In this document: positions 1-5,624 of the stretch, piece by piece
How the letters are laid out: each line of letters opens with the position of its first letter
How positions within the stretch are numbered: position 1 is the first letter of the stretch
Made by a program: the position numbers and the translations under genes
Notes under the pieces: generated by a model
What the model was told of the DNA's origin: nothing
Databases searched by the model: none
Seen by the model: only the letters and a program-made list of their open reading frames with translations
Assembly (NCBI GenBank): GCA_021793715.1
Contig: JAJYSF010000084.1
Location: forward strand, 1-5,624
DNA length: 5,624 nt
Direction: 5' to 3'
DNA from: Actinomycetes bacterium
GTDB taxonomy: Bacteria; Actinomycetota; Actinomycetes; Actinomycetales; Microbacteriaceae

Positions 1-987
1 GTCGCGAAGAACGCCGACGAGGCCTACGAGGCCGCACAGGCGATCCTCGGTCTCGACATCAAGGGGCACGTCGTGCGCCGCGTCATGGTGGCCGCGGGGG
101 CGAACATCGACCGCGAGTTCTACTTCTCCGTGCTCCTCGACCGTGCCAACCGCTCTTACCTGTCGCTGTGCAGCGTCGAGGGCGGCATGGAGATCGAGCA
201 GCTCGCCGTCGAGAAGCCGGAGGCGCTCGCGCGGATCGAGGTCGACCCGCTCACGGGCATCGACAAGCAGAAGGCGCTCGAGATCGCGAAGGCGGCGGAC
301 TTCCCCGCCGAGCTGATCGAGAAGGTCTCCGACGCGTTCGTGAAGCTCTACGAGGTCTACACGGGCGAGGACGCCACGCTCGTCGAGGTCAACCCGCTGG
401 TCCTGACTGCTGAGGGCGACATCATCGCGCTCGACGGCAAGGTGTCGCTCGATGAGAACGCCTCGGAGGTGCGCCACCCGGAGCACGCCGAGCTCGAGGA
501 CAAGGGCGCGGCCGACCCGCTCGAGGCGAAGGCCAAGGAGGCCGGCCTCAACTACGTCAAGCTCGACGGCGAGGTCGGCGTCATCGGCAACGGCGCAGGC
601 CTCGTGATGTCGACGCTCGACGTCACCGCATACGCCGGAGAGAACCACGGCGGCGTGAAGCCGGCGAACTTCCTTGACATCGGCGGCGGCGCCAACGCAC
701 AGGTCATGGCCAGCGGCCTCGACGTGATCCTCGGCGACGCGCAGGTCAAGAGCGTGTTCGTGAACGTCTTCGGCGGCATCACCAGCTGTGTCGCGGTCGC
801 AGAGGGCATCGTGAAGGCCCTCGAGATCCTCGGCGACGCGGCGTCGAAGCCGCTCGTCGTGCGTCTCGACGGCAACCAGGTCGAAGAGGGGCGTGCGATC
901 CTCGCCGAGGCGAACCACCCGCTCGTCACCCTGGCGGCAGGCATGGACGAAGGCGCCGACAAGGCCGCCCAGCTGGCGAACGCGTGA
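1..987 (+). CDS. sucC: Succinyl-CoA synthetase (ADP/GDP-forming), beta subunit, 5'-truncated by the window edge
   Basis: This is the nucleotide-binding beta subunit of the cytoplasmic TCA-cycle enzyme that interconverts succinyl-CoA plus NDP and phosphate with succinate, CoA and NTP. The frame is open from base 1 and ends at TGA 985-987, giving 328 visible residues. Aligned by memory with E. coli SucC (388 residues), about 60-68 N-terminal residues lie upstream, so the GTG at 73 is internal. Visible residues up to about 180 are the rest of the ATP-grasp domain. They include EGGMEIE (60-66), and EVNP followed by LDGK, whose Asn131 and Asp145 have the same 14-residue spacing as the E. coli Mg-binding Asn199 and Asp213. 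The C-terminal ligase domain carries [11 protein letters not shown] (from 197), FLDIGGGA (224-231) and FGGI (257-260). The motif-rich C-terminus is complete. sucD follows after 16 bases, so the two are surely co-transcribed. Whether ATP or GTP is used cannot be decided here. Confidence 0.97.
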   Translation, partial: VAKNADEAYEAAQAILGLDIKGHVVRRVMVAAGANIDREFYFSVLLDRANRSYLSLCSVEGGMEIEQLAVEKPEALARIEVDPLTGIDKQKALEIAKAADFPAELIEKVSDAFVKLYEVYTGEDATLVEVNPLVLTAEGDIIALDGKVSLDENASEVRHPEHAELEDKGAADPLEAKAKEAGLNYVKLDGEVGVIGNGAGLVMSTLDVTAYAGENHGGVKPANFLDIGGGANAQVMASGLDVILGDAQVKSVFVNVFGGITSCVAVAEGIVKALEILGDAASKPLVVRLDGNQVEEGRAILAEANHPLVTLAAGMDEGADKAAQLANA

Positions 988-990
988 GAT

Positions 991-996
991 AAGGAC
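991..996 (+). promoter_or_regulatory. Ribosome binding site of sucD
   Basis: AAGGAC lies 7 bases before ATG 1004, in the 16-base gap after the sucC stop. It decides the sucD start at 1004. The same frame stays open upstream to about 893, but that part only overlaps the sucC end in another frame, and its translation is Arg/Ser/Pro-rich and not SucD-like. Confidence 0.7.
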
Positions 997-1003
997 TTAT
1001 TCG

Positions 1004-1906
1004 ATGTCGATCTACCTCAACAAGGATTCCAAGGTCATCGTCCAGGGCATCACCGGCGGTGAGGGCAGCAAGCACACCTCCCTGATGCTCAAGGCCGGGA
1101 CGAACGTCGTCGGCGGCGTGAACGCACGCAAGGCCGGCACGACCGTGACACACGAGAAGCCCGGTGCGGGCGAAGTCGAACTGCCGGTGTTCGCTTCCGT
1201 CAGCGAGGCGATGGAGGCGACGGGCGCCGACGTGTCGGTCGCCTTCGTGCCGCCGAAGTTCACCAAGGACGCGATGATCGAGGCCATCGACGCCGAGATC
1301 CCGCTCCTCGTCGTCATCACCGAGGGCGTCCCCGTCGGCGACGCCGCGGAGGCGTGGGCGCACGCCAAGAGCAAGGGCGGCACGACGCGCATCATCGGTC
1401 CGAACTGCCCCGGCATCATCACGCCTGGGGAGGCGCTCGCCGGCATCACGCCCGCGAACATCACGGGCAAGGGGCCGATCGGCCTCGTCTCGAAGTCGGG
1501 CACGTTGACGTACCAGATGATGTTCGAGCTGAACGACTTCGGCTTCTCGACGGCGATCGGGATCGGCGGCGACCCGGTCATCGGAACGACGCACATCGAT
1601 GCGCTCGAGGCGTTCGAGAACGACCCCGAGACGAAGGCGATCGTGATGATTGGCGAGATCGGCGGCGACGCCGAGGAGCGTGCGGCGGAGTACATCAAGG
1701 ACAACGTCACCAAGCCCGTCGTCGGCTACGTGGCCGGCTTCACGGCTCCCGAAGGCAAGACGATGGGTCACGCGGGTGCCATCGTCTCCGGATCCGCGGG
1801 CACGGCGGCCGCGAAGAAGGAAGCCCTCGAGGCCGCAGGCGTCAAGGTCGGCAAAACCCCGAGCGAGACGGCGCAGCTCATGCGGGAGATCCTGCAGGCG
1901 AGCTGA
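1004..1906 (+). CDS. sucD: Succinyl-CoA synthetase, alpha subunit
   Basis: This is the alpha subunit (300 residues), which binds CoA and carries the phosphohistidine intermediate; it pairs with SucC. The start at [11 protein letters not shown] is set by the RBS and by the actinobacterial SucD N-terminus, which begins the same way in the mycobacterial protein as I recall it. The CoA-binding Rossmann domain covers about residues 5-130, with [12 protein letters not shown] (14-25) and GGVNARKAG (37-45). [10 protein letters not shown] (134-143) and SKSGTLTY (163-170) start the ligase domain, followed by GIGGDP (186-191) and [10 protein letters not shown] (216-225). [10 protein letters not shown] (251-260) contains the catalytic His256 (codon 1769-1771), matching E. 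coli His246. Length and all key residues are normal. It is the last gene of the suc unit, with a strong hairpin starting 6 bases after its stop. Confidence 0.98.
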   Translation: MSIYLNKDSKVIVQGITGGEGSKHTSLMLKAGTNVVGGVNARKAGTTVTHEKPGAGEVELPVFASVSEAMEATGADVSVAFVPPKFTKDAMIEAIDAEIPLLVVITEGVPVGDAAEAWAHAKSKGGTTRIIGPNCPGIITPGEALAGITPANITGKGPIGLVSKSGTLTYQMMFELNDFGFSTAIGIGGDPVIGTTHIDALEAFENDPETKAIVMIGEIGGDAEERAAEYIKDNVTKPVVGYVAGFTAPEGKTMGHAGAIVSGSAGTAAAKKEALEAAGVKVGKTPSETAQLMREILQAS

Positions 1907-1912
1907 TCGACG

Positions 1913-1958
1913 CGCGAAGGGGCCCCGGCGGATCATCGTCCGCCGGGGCCCCTTCGCG
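1913..1958 (+). terminator. Strong hairpin after sucD, probable intrinsic terminator without a U-tract
   Basis: Bases 1913-1932 pair perfectly with 1939-1958: 20 Watson-Crick pairs, mostly G-C, around a 6-base loop (TCATCG). The stem begins 6 bases after the sucD TGA. The bases after the stem (TTCCCGGCC) contain no T-run, which is common for terminators in high-GC actinobacteria. The palindrome is symmetric, so it could also stop transcription from the other side or protect the sucCD mRNA 3' end from nucleases. Termination itself is inferred from structure and position. Confidence 0.85.
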
Positions 1959-1961
1959 TTC

Positions 1962-1978
1962 CCGGCCTGATCGGCCGG
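1962..1978. repeat. Small inverted repeat between sucD and the perM-like gene
   Basis: CCGGCC (1962-1967) is complementary to GGCCGG (1973-1978) with a 5-base loop, 3 bases after the large hairpin. It may be a second weak stem of a tandem terminator or a chance palindrome in GC-rich DNA. A CCCGGCC/GGCCGGG pairing with 2002-2008 is an alternative fold. Confidence 0.3.
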
Positions 1979-2040
1979 CCCGCATCGACCAAGTGCGCCG
2001 CGGCCGGGGTGGGATCACCGGATCCGCAGTCTGCTCCCGG

Positions 2041-2046
2041 TAGCCT
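2041..2046 (+). promoter_or_regulatory. Candidate -10 box of the perM-like gene
   Basis: TAGCCT fits the actinobacterial -10 pattern TANNNT and ends 9 bases before ATG 2056. I see no convincing -35 at the usual distance, and no Shine-Dalgarno in the last 20 bases before the ATG. This points to a leaderless or very short-leader mRNA. Its position just after the suc hairpin agrees with a separate transcript. The assignment rests on pattern only. Confidence 0.5.
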
Positions 2047-2055
2047 CATACGCCT

Positions 2056-3354
2056 ATGCACCGTGTCCTCGTCGCCGTCCTGGCCGCCGTCGACGCGCTC
2101 GTCGCGGCTGCGGTCGGGCTCGTCGCAGTGCTCGCGCCGTTCACTCTCCTGTGGATCGCCGCGTTCGGCGACGTCGATGCGTGGGATGCGCTGTGGCCCG
2201 CGACCGCGCGCGTCTGGCAGCTCGGACACCTTGTGCCGGTGCACCTCGACCTCGGCGATGCCGCGAGTCTGCTCGGCGTTCCCGACCGCGGTGCCGCGTT
2301 TTGGGTGAGCATCGCTCCGCTGCTCTTCGCCTGCTTCACCCTCATCTTCGCCGCTCGTTCGGGTGCGCGAGCGGCTGGGTCCGACGCGCCGATCATCGGG
2401 GTCGTGACCGGAACCGCGGTGATCGCGCTCACGTCCGGCGTTGTCGCCGTCACGAGCGCCAACCCGGTGGCGTCGATCACCACGTGGCAGGGCGTCGTGC
2501 TCCCCGCGGCCGTGTACGCCGTGGGCGCCGCGGCTGGAGCGGTCCGCGCGGCGTGGCGCGATGGCGATGACGGCGTCATCGACCGGATCCATGATGCGGT
2601 CGACGGTTGGAGCCCCGCGTGGCGTGTGGCGCCGACGCTCGTCGTTCGCGGCACGGTGACGGTCGTCGTCGGCCTCATCGGAGCGGCCGCGCTGCTGCTC
2701 GCCGCACTCATCGCGCTCCGCGGCGGCGAGGTCATCAACCTCTTCGAGCGGGCGCACGTCGACCTCGTGGGCCTGACGACGCTCACACTCGCGCAACTCG
2801 CGTACATCCCCACCTTCATCGGGTGGGGGGTCGCGTGGATCGCCGGCCCCGGCTTCGCGATCGGCGCCGACACCGCCGTGTCGCCGTCGGGGACGTCGCT
2901 GGGTGTGCTGCCGGGCGTGCCGATGCTCGGCGTCATCCCCGAGGGAGGATCCGGCTGGGCGCTGCTCATCGTGCTCGTTCCCGTCGCGCTCGGCGCGCTC
3001 GCCGGATGGATCGCACGGCGCTCGTACGCCGAGGAGTGGGCGTTCGACGGTGACGGTGACGAGCGTTTCGCGCCGCGCGTGGCCATCGCTGCCGGAATCG
3101 CTGTCAGCTCGGGCGCTCTCGCCGCGCTCATCGCGGCCACGTCGGTCGGATCCATGGGGCCCGGCCGACTTGCCGTCGTGGGGCCCGACCCCGGACCCGT
3201 GGCGCTCACGGTCGGGATCGAGGTGCTCGTCGGAGCCGCGATCCTGCTGCTCGCACCCGTGCGGCGACCGCTCACGTGGGACGACCTCTCCGACGACGAT
3301 GCGGACGACGCCGACGAATCGGCAGCGGAAGGCGGGGTCCGCAGCGCCCCCTAG
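2056..3354 (+). CDS. perM: Polytopic membrane protein of the DUF6350 / PerM family (putative cell-division or envelope factor)
   Basis: This 432-residue integral membrane protein belongs to the family I recognise as DUF6350, whose mycobacterial member PerM (Rv0955) is linked to divisome stability and persistence. About eight or nine hydrophobic segments are visible, near residues 8-36, 82-103, 112-132, 145-165, 193-221, 246-263, 300-320, 342-363 and 382-402. The best family mark is residues 250-296, with IGWGVAWIAGPGFAIG, then VSPSGTSLG, LPGVPMLG and VIPEGG; this Gly/Pro-rich stretch is what I remember as conserved. A charged linker (RDGDD, 168-172) and a strongly acidic C-terminal tail (409-421) are probably cytoplasmic. 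There is no catalytic motif or cleavable signal peptide; the first segment looks like a membrane anchor. The start at ATG 2056 lacks an SD but has a TAGCCT box upstream. The family call relies on residues 250-296 plus location between sucCD and purNH, as in mycobacteria. The role here is inferred. Confidence 0.8.
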   Translation: MHRVLVAVLAAVDALVAAAVGLVAVLAPFTLLWIAAFGDVDAWDALWPATARVWQLGHLVPVHLDLGDAASLLGVPDRGAAFWVSIAPLLFACFTLIFAARSGARAAGSDAPIIGVVTGTAVIALTSGVVAVTSANPVASITTWQGVVLPAAVYAVGAAAGAVRAAWRDGDDGVIDRIHDAVDGWSPAWRVAPTLVVRGTVTVVVGLIGAAALLLAALIALRGGEVINLFERAHVDLVGLTTLTLAQLAYIPTFIGWGVAWIAGPGFAIGADTAVSPSGTSLGVLPGVPMLGVIPEGGSGWALLIVLVPVALGALAGWIARRSYAEEWAFDGDGDERFAPRVAIAAGIAVSSGALAALIAATSVGSMGPGRLAVVGPDPGPVALTVGIEVLVGAAILLLAPVRRPLTWDDLSDDDADDADESAAEGGVRSAP

Positions 3355-3357
3355 ACT
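3352..3357 (+). promoter_or_regulatory. -10 box of purN, overlapping the perM stop codon
   Basis: TAGACT matches TANNNT closely and sits 6 bases before GTG 3364, placing the transcription start at or next to the GTG. Its first three bases are the TAG stop of the upstream gene. No clear -35 is seen around 3328-3334. This is the usual layout of a leaderless actinobacterial gene. Confidence 0.65.
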
Positions 3358-3363
3358 GGGGGC

Positions 3364-3942
3364 GTGCTGAAAGTCGCGGTCCTCATCTCGGGCGCCGGTT
3401 CCAACCTGCGTGCCTTCCTCGAGGTCGCGTCCGACCCGAACTACCCGGCGCGCGTCGTGGCGGTCGGAGCCGATCGCGAGGCCGACGGCCTCGCCCACGC
3501 GGAGAACGTCGGCGTGCCGACGTTCTCCGTGCCGTTTCGCGACTTCCCCTCGCGAGACGAATGGGGCGCCGCGCTGACCGCGCAGCTGCGCACGTACGCG
3601 CCCGACCTGATCGTGCTGAGCGGGCTGATGCGCCTGCTGCCGCAGGCCGCCGTCGACGAGTTCGCGCCACACATCATCAACACGCACCCCGCTTACCTTC
3701 CCGAGTTCCCGGGAGCGCACGGCGTGCGCGACGCGCTCGCCGCCGGCGCCGTCGAGACCGGGGCGAGCGTCATCCAGGTCGATGGCGGCGTCGACTCGGG
3801 AACGATCCTGGCCCAGGAGCGCGTGCCGGTCGAATCCGGTGACACCGAGCCGACGCTGCACGCTCGCATCAAGCCCGTCGAACGCCGCCTCCTCTCCGAC
3901 GTGGTGCGTCGGATCGCGACCGGCGACCTCATCCTGACCTGA
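3364..3942 (+). CDS. purN: Phosphoribosylglycinamide formyltransferase (GAR transformylase)
   Basis: PurN transfers the formyl group of 10-formyl-tetrahydrofolate to GAR, step 3 of cytoplasmic de novo purine synthesis. The protein has 192 residues, somewhat shorter than E. coli PurN (212), with the difference at the C-terminus. The phosphate-binding loop SGAGSNL lies at 9-15. LSGLMRLL (85-92) forms part of the folate site. [16 protein letters not shown] (105-120) holds the catalytic Asn106 and His108, and [10 protein letters not shown] (139-148) holds Asp144. These three fall at exactly the E. coli numbers, which strongly supports GTG 3364 as the start. The N-terminal strand LKVAVLISG would be cut by any later start. 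There is no usable Shine-Dalgarno; the G-run before the GTG leaves only one base of spacing, so leaderless translation is likely. It is followed by purH after 23 bases, and both enzymes use the same folate cofactor. Confidence 0.97.
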   Translation: MLKVAVLISGAGSNLRAFLEVASDPNYPARVVAVGADREADGLAHAENVGVPTFSVPFRDFPSRDEWGAALTAQLRTYAPDLIVLSGLMRLLPQAAVDEFAPHIINTHPAYLPEFPGAHGVRDALAAGAVETGASVIQVDGGVDSGTILAQERVPVESGDTEPTLHARIKPVERRLLSDVVRRIATGDLILT

Positions 3943-3954
3943 CCCCGACATCAC

Positions 3955-3960
3955 AAGGAG
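3955..3960 (+). promoter_or_regulatory. Ribosome binding site of purH
   Basis: AAGGAG stands 5 bases before ATG 3966 in the 23-base purN-purH gap. It fixes the start of PurH, which has about 18 residues before its first conserved strand; a GTG at 4011 nearer that strand has no such site. It also shows that purH, unlike purN, is initiated in the standard way from within a polycistronic mRNA. Confidence 0.85.
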
Positions 3961-3965
3961 ATCCC

Positions 3966-5588
3966 ATGGCCGGCCCGAGCAACGATCCTTCGCTCTATCG
4001 CCACCGCGACGTGGTTCCGATCAAGCGGGCGCTGGTGTCCGTCAGCGACAAGACCGACTTGCTCCCGCTTGCGGCAGCGCTCGCGGGCGCGGGCGTTGAG
4101 ATCGTCTCCACCGGCTCGACGGCGGCGAAGATCCGCTCGGCGGGCCACGAGGTCACCGACGTCGCTGAGGTGACCGGTGTGCCCGAGATGCTCGACGGGC
4201 GCGTCAAGACGCTGCACCCGAACGTGCACGGTGCGCTGCTGGGCGACCTGCGCCTCGAGCACCACGAGTCCCAGCTGACCGAGTTGGGCATCAAGCCGTT
4301 CCAGCTCGTCGTCGTCAACCTCTATCCGTTCGTCGAGACGGTGCAGTCGGGCGCCGAGGGCGAGGGCGTCGTCGACCAGATCGACATCGGCGGCCCGGCG
4401 ATGGTGCGCGCGTCCGCGAAGAACTACGCGAACGTCGCGATCGTCGTGAACCCGTCGTCGTACACGTCGATCATCGACGCTGTGAAGAAGGGCGGCACCT
4501 CGCTGCAGGAGCGCAAGGAGCTCGCCGCGCGTGCGTTCGCGCACACCGCCTCGTACGACACCGCCGTCGCGCAGTGGTTCGCGGAGGAGACGATGGAGGG
4601 CGAGACCGTCCTTCCCGACCATCTCACGGTCCAGGCCGAGAAGATCGAGGACCTGCGCTACGGCGACCTCCGCTCCCGCGAGAACGCTCACCAGCGCGCC
4701 GCCATCTACACGCGCGTCGGCGGGCACGGCATCGCGCAGGCCGAGCAGCTGCAGGGCAAGCCGATGTCGTTCAACAACTACACCGATGCCGATGCCGCGC
4801 TCCGTGCGGCGTACGACATGGTCCTGCCGGCTGTGGCGATCATGAAGCACGCCAACCCGTGTGGCATCGCGATCGCCGATCCGAAGGCGCTCGACGCGAT
4901 CGCGAGCGCGCACCTGCGCGCCCACGAGTGCGATCCGCTGTCGGCCTTCGGCGGCGTGATCGCCGCCAACCGCCCGGTCACGCTGAAGATGGCAGAGAAC
5001 CTGCGCGACATCTTCACGGAGGTCATCGTCGCTCCCGACTTCGAGCCCGACGCCCTCGAGATGTTCCGGTCCAAGAAGAACCTGCGTCTGCTGAAACTGC
5101 CGTCGAACTGGCAGCAGGAGCGTATGGACATCCGGCTCGTCTCCGGCGGGCTCCTCCTCCAGGACGCCGACCTGTTCCCCGACGACGACTTCGAATCGGT
5201 CGCCAAGAACTGGGAGCTCGTCGCGGGCGAGGAGCCAGACATGCCGCTCGCCGACCTCGTCTTCGCGTGGAAGAGCAGCCGTGCGGTCAAGTCGAATGCC
5301 ATCGTCCTCGCGAAGAACATGGCGACCGTCGGAATCGGTATGGGGCAGGTCAACCGCGTCGACTCGTGCCGCCTCGCCGTGGAGCGCGCCGGCGACCGCG
5401 TGTCGGGCACCATCGCCGCCTCCGACGCGTTCTTCCCGTTCTCGGATGGCCCCGAGGTCCTGATGGACGCGGGCGTCAAGGTCATCATCCAGCCCGGTGG
5501 CTCCGTGCGAGACGAAGAGACCATCGAACTCGCGAAGTCGCGTGGCGTGTCCATGTACTTCACGGGGGAGCGTCACTTCTTCCACTGA
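3966..5588 (+). CDS. purH: Bifunctional AICAR formyltransferase / IMP cyclohydrolase
   Basis: PurH does the last two steps of IMP synthesis: formylation of AICAR with 10-formyl-THF, then ring closure. It has 540 residues, close to E. coli PurH (529), and both ends are present. The N-terminal MGS-like cyclohydrolase domain (about 19-150) shows STGSTAAKI (48-56), [12 protein letters not shown] (74-85, Lys81), NLYPF (118-122, Tyr120) and [16 protein letters not shown] (138-153, Asp140 and Lys152); these match human Lys66, Tyr104, Asp125 and Lys137. The C-terminal transferase domain has the catalytic Lys294-His295 in MKHANPCG, then [15 protein letters not shown] (321-335), VKSNAIV (441-447), GMGQVNRVD (458-466), ASDAFFPF (485-492), [10 protein letters not shown] (509-518) and the terminal FTGERHFFH. 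One oddity: the AICAR-binding RYGxNPHQ motif reads [13 protein letters not shown] (231-243), an extra five residues. It is expected to be active, as all listed catalytic residues are present. Confidence 0.98.
   Translation: MAGPSNDPSLYRHRDVVPIKRALVSVSDKTDLLPLAAALAGAGVEIVSTGSTAAKIRSAGHEVTDVAEVTGVPEMLDGRVKTLHPNVHGALLGDLRLEHHESQLTELGIKPFQLVVVNLYPFVETVQSGAEGEGVVDQIDIGGPAMVRASAKNYANVAIVVNPSSYTSIIDAVKKGGTSLQERKELAARAFAHTASYDTAVAQWFAEETMEGETVLPDHLTVQAEKIEDLRYGDLRSRENAHQRAAIYTRVGGHGIAQAEQLQGKPMSFNNYTDADAALRAAYDMVLPAVAIMKHANPCGIAIADPKALDAIASAHLRAHECDPLSAFGGVIAANRPVTLKMAENLRDIFTEVIVAPDFEPDALEMFRSKKNLRLLKLPSNWQQERMDIRLVSGGLLLQDADLFPDDDFESVAKNWELVAGEEPDMPLADLVFAWKSSRAVKSNAIVLAKNMATVGIGMGQVNRVDSCRLAVERAGDRVSGTIAASDAFFPFSDGPEVLMDAGVKVIIQPGGSVRDEETIELAKSRGVSMYFTGERHFFH
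4650..4679 (+). repeat. Imperfect 15-bp tandem duplication inside purH
   Basis: Copy one (4650-4664) encodes DLRYG and copy two (4665-4679) encodes DLRSR; they match at 12 of 15 bases and keep the frame. The duplication splits the RYGxNPHQ motif of the transferase domain. The copies differ in codons 2, 4 and 5, so it is not a very fresh event. Confidence 0.7.
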
Positions 5589-5624
5589 TCCGCGGCTCAC
5601 CGAGCGGCACCACGGGCGACAGCC
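5589..5624. other. 36-base region after purH with nothing recognisable
   Basis: From the purH stop to the window end I see no start codon with a ribosome binding site and no strong hairpin. A GCTC/GAGC pairing around 5596 is only 4 bp. A terminator or next gene may begin beyond the window. Confidence 0.5.

Noticed and set aside
73..75. GTG as the start of sucC
   Set aside because: The SucC-like frame is open from base 1, and residues before this codon also fit the family, so the true start lies outside the window.
893..1003. Upstream extension of sucD by 37 codons
   Set aside because: It overlaps the sucC end out of frame, is not SucD-like, and the AAGGAC site selects ATG 1004.
926..1936. 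336-codon minus-strand open frame opposite sucD
   Set aside because: Shadow of sucD; low-information Arg/Asp-rich translation and no start signal.
1933..3954. 673-codon open frame on the minus strand opposite the membrane-protein gene and purN
   Set aside because: It is antisense to two well-supported genes. Its translation is Arg/Asp/Gly/His-rich with no domain, as expected from the mirror frame of GC-rich coding DNA.
3943..3965. A separate promoter for purH in the purN-purH gap
   Set aside because: No TANNNT box is seen there; the 23 bases are largely taken up by the ribosome binding site, so co-transcription with purN is simpler.
4011..4013. GTG as an alternative purH start closer to the cyclohydrolase domain
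   Set aside because: No ribosome binding site precedes it, whereas AAGGAG is well placed before ATG 3966.
3951..5600. 549-codon open frame on the minus strand opposite purH
   Set aside because: Same GC-bias effect; its composition (Val/Asp/Arg/Leu-rich) shows no motif, while the plus strand encodes a complete PurH.

Overview
The window is 5,624 bases of GC-rich chromosomal DNA, with G or C in most third codon positions. It looks like a high-GC Gram-positive actinobacterium, most likely the Microbacteriaceae (Microbacterium or a near relative). Three things support this: the SucCD sequence style, the gene order sucC-sucD-perM-purN-purH, and start signals of the actinobacterial leaderless type (TANNNT close to an ATG or GTG with no Shine-Dalgarno). 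The genus is an inference; the phylum is fairly secure.

Layout, all on the plus strand. Bases 1-987 are the 3' part of sucC (succinyl-CoA synthetase beta subunit), whose start lies before the window. After 16 bases comes complete sucD (1004-1906, alpha subunit). A perfect 20-bp hairpin (1913-1958) follows and probably ends the suc transcript. After a short intergenic stretch with a candidate promoter is a 432-residue polytopic membrane protein of the DUF6350/PerM family (2056-3354). Its stop codon lies inside the apparent -10 box of purN (3364-3942, GAR formyltransferase), which starts with GTG and appears leaderless. purH (3966-5588, bifunctional AICAR formyltransferase/IMP cyclohydrolase) follows after 23 bases with a strong ribosome binding site. 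The last 36 bases hold nothing recognisable.

Functionally there are two housekeeping units with a membrane protein between them. SucCD makes the substrate-level ATP or GTP step of the TCA cycle. PurN and PurH do step 3 and the last two steps of de novo IMP synthesis, and both formyl transfers use 10-formyl-THF. The PerM-like protein is probably an envelope or cell-division factor kept at this place by conserved synteny.

I found no mobile element, CRISPR array, RNA gene or sign of horizontal transfer, and no new multi-gene system. The most unusual detail is a five-codon imperfect tandem duplication inside the normally invariant RYGxNPHQ motif of PurH. Next is the overlap of the perM stop codon with the purN promoter.
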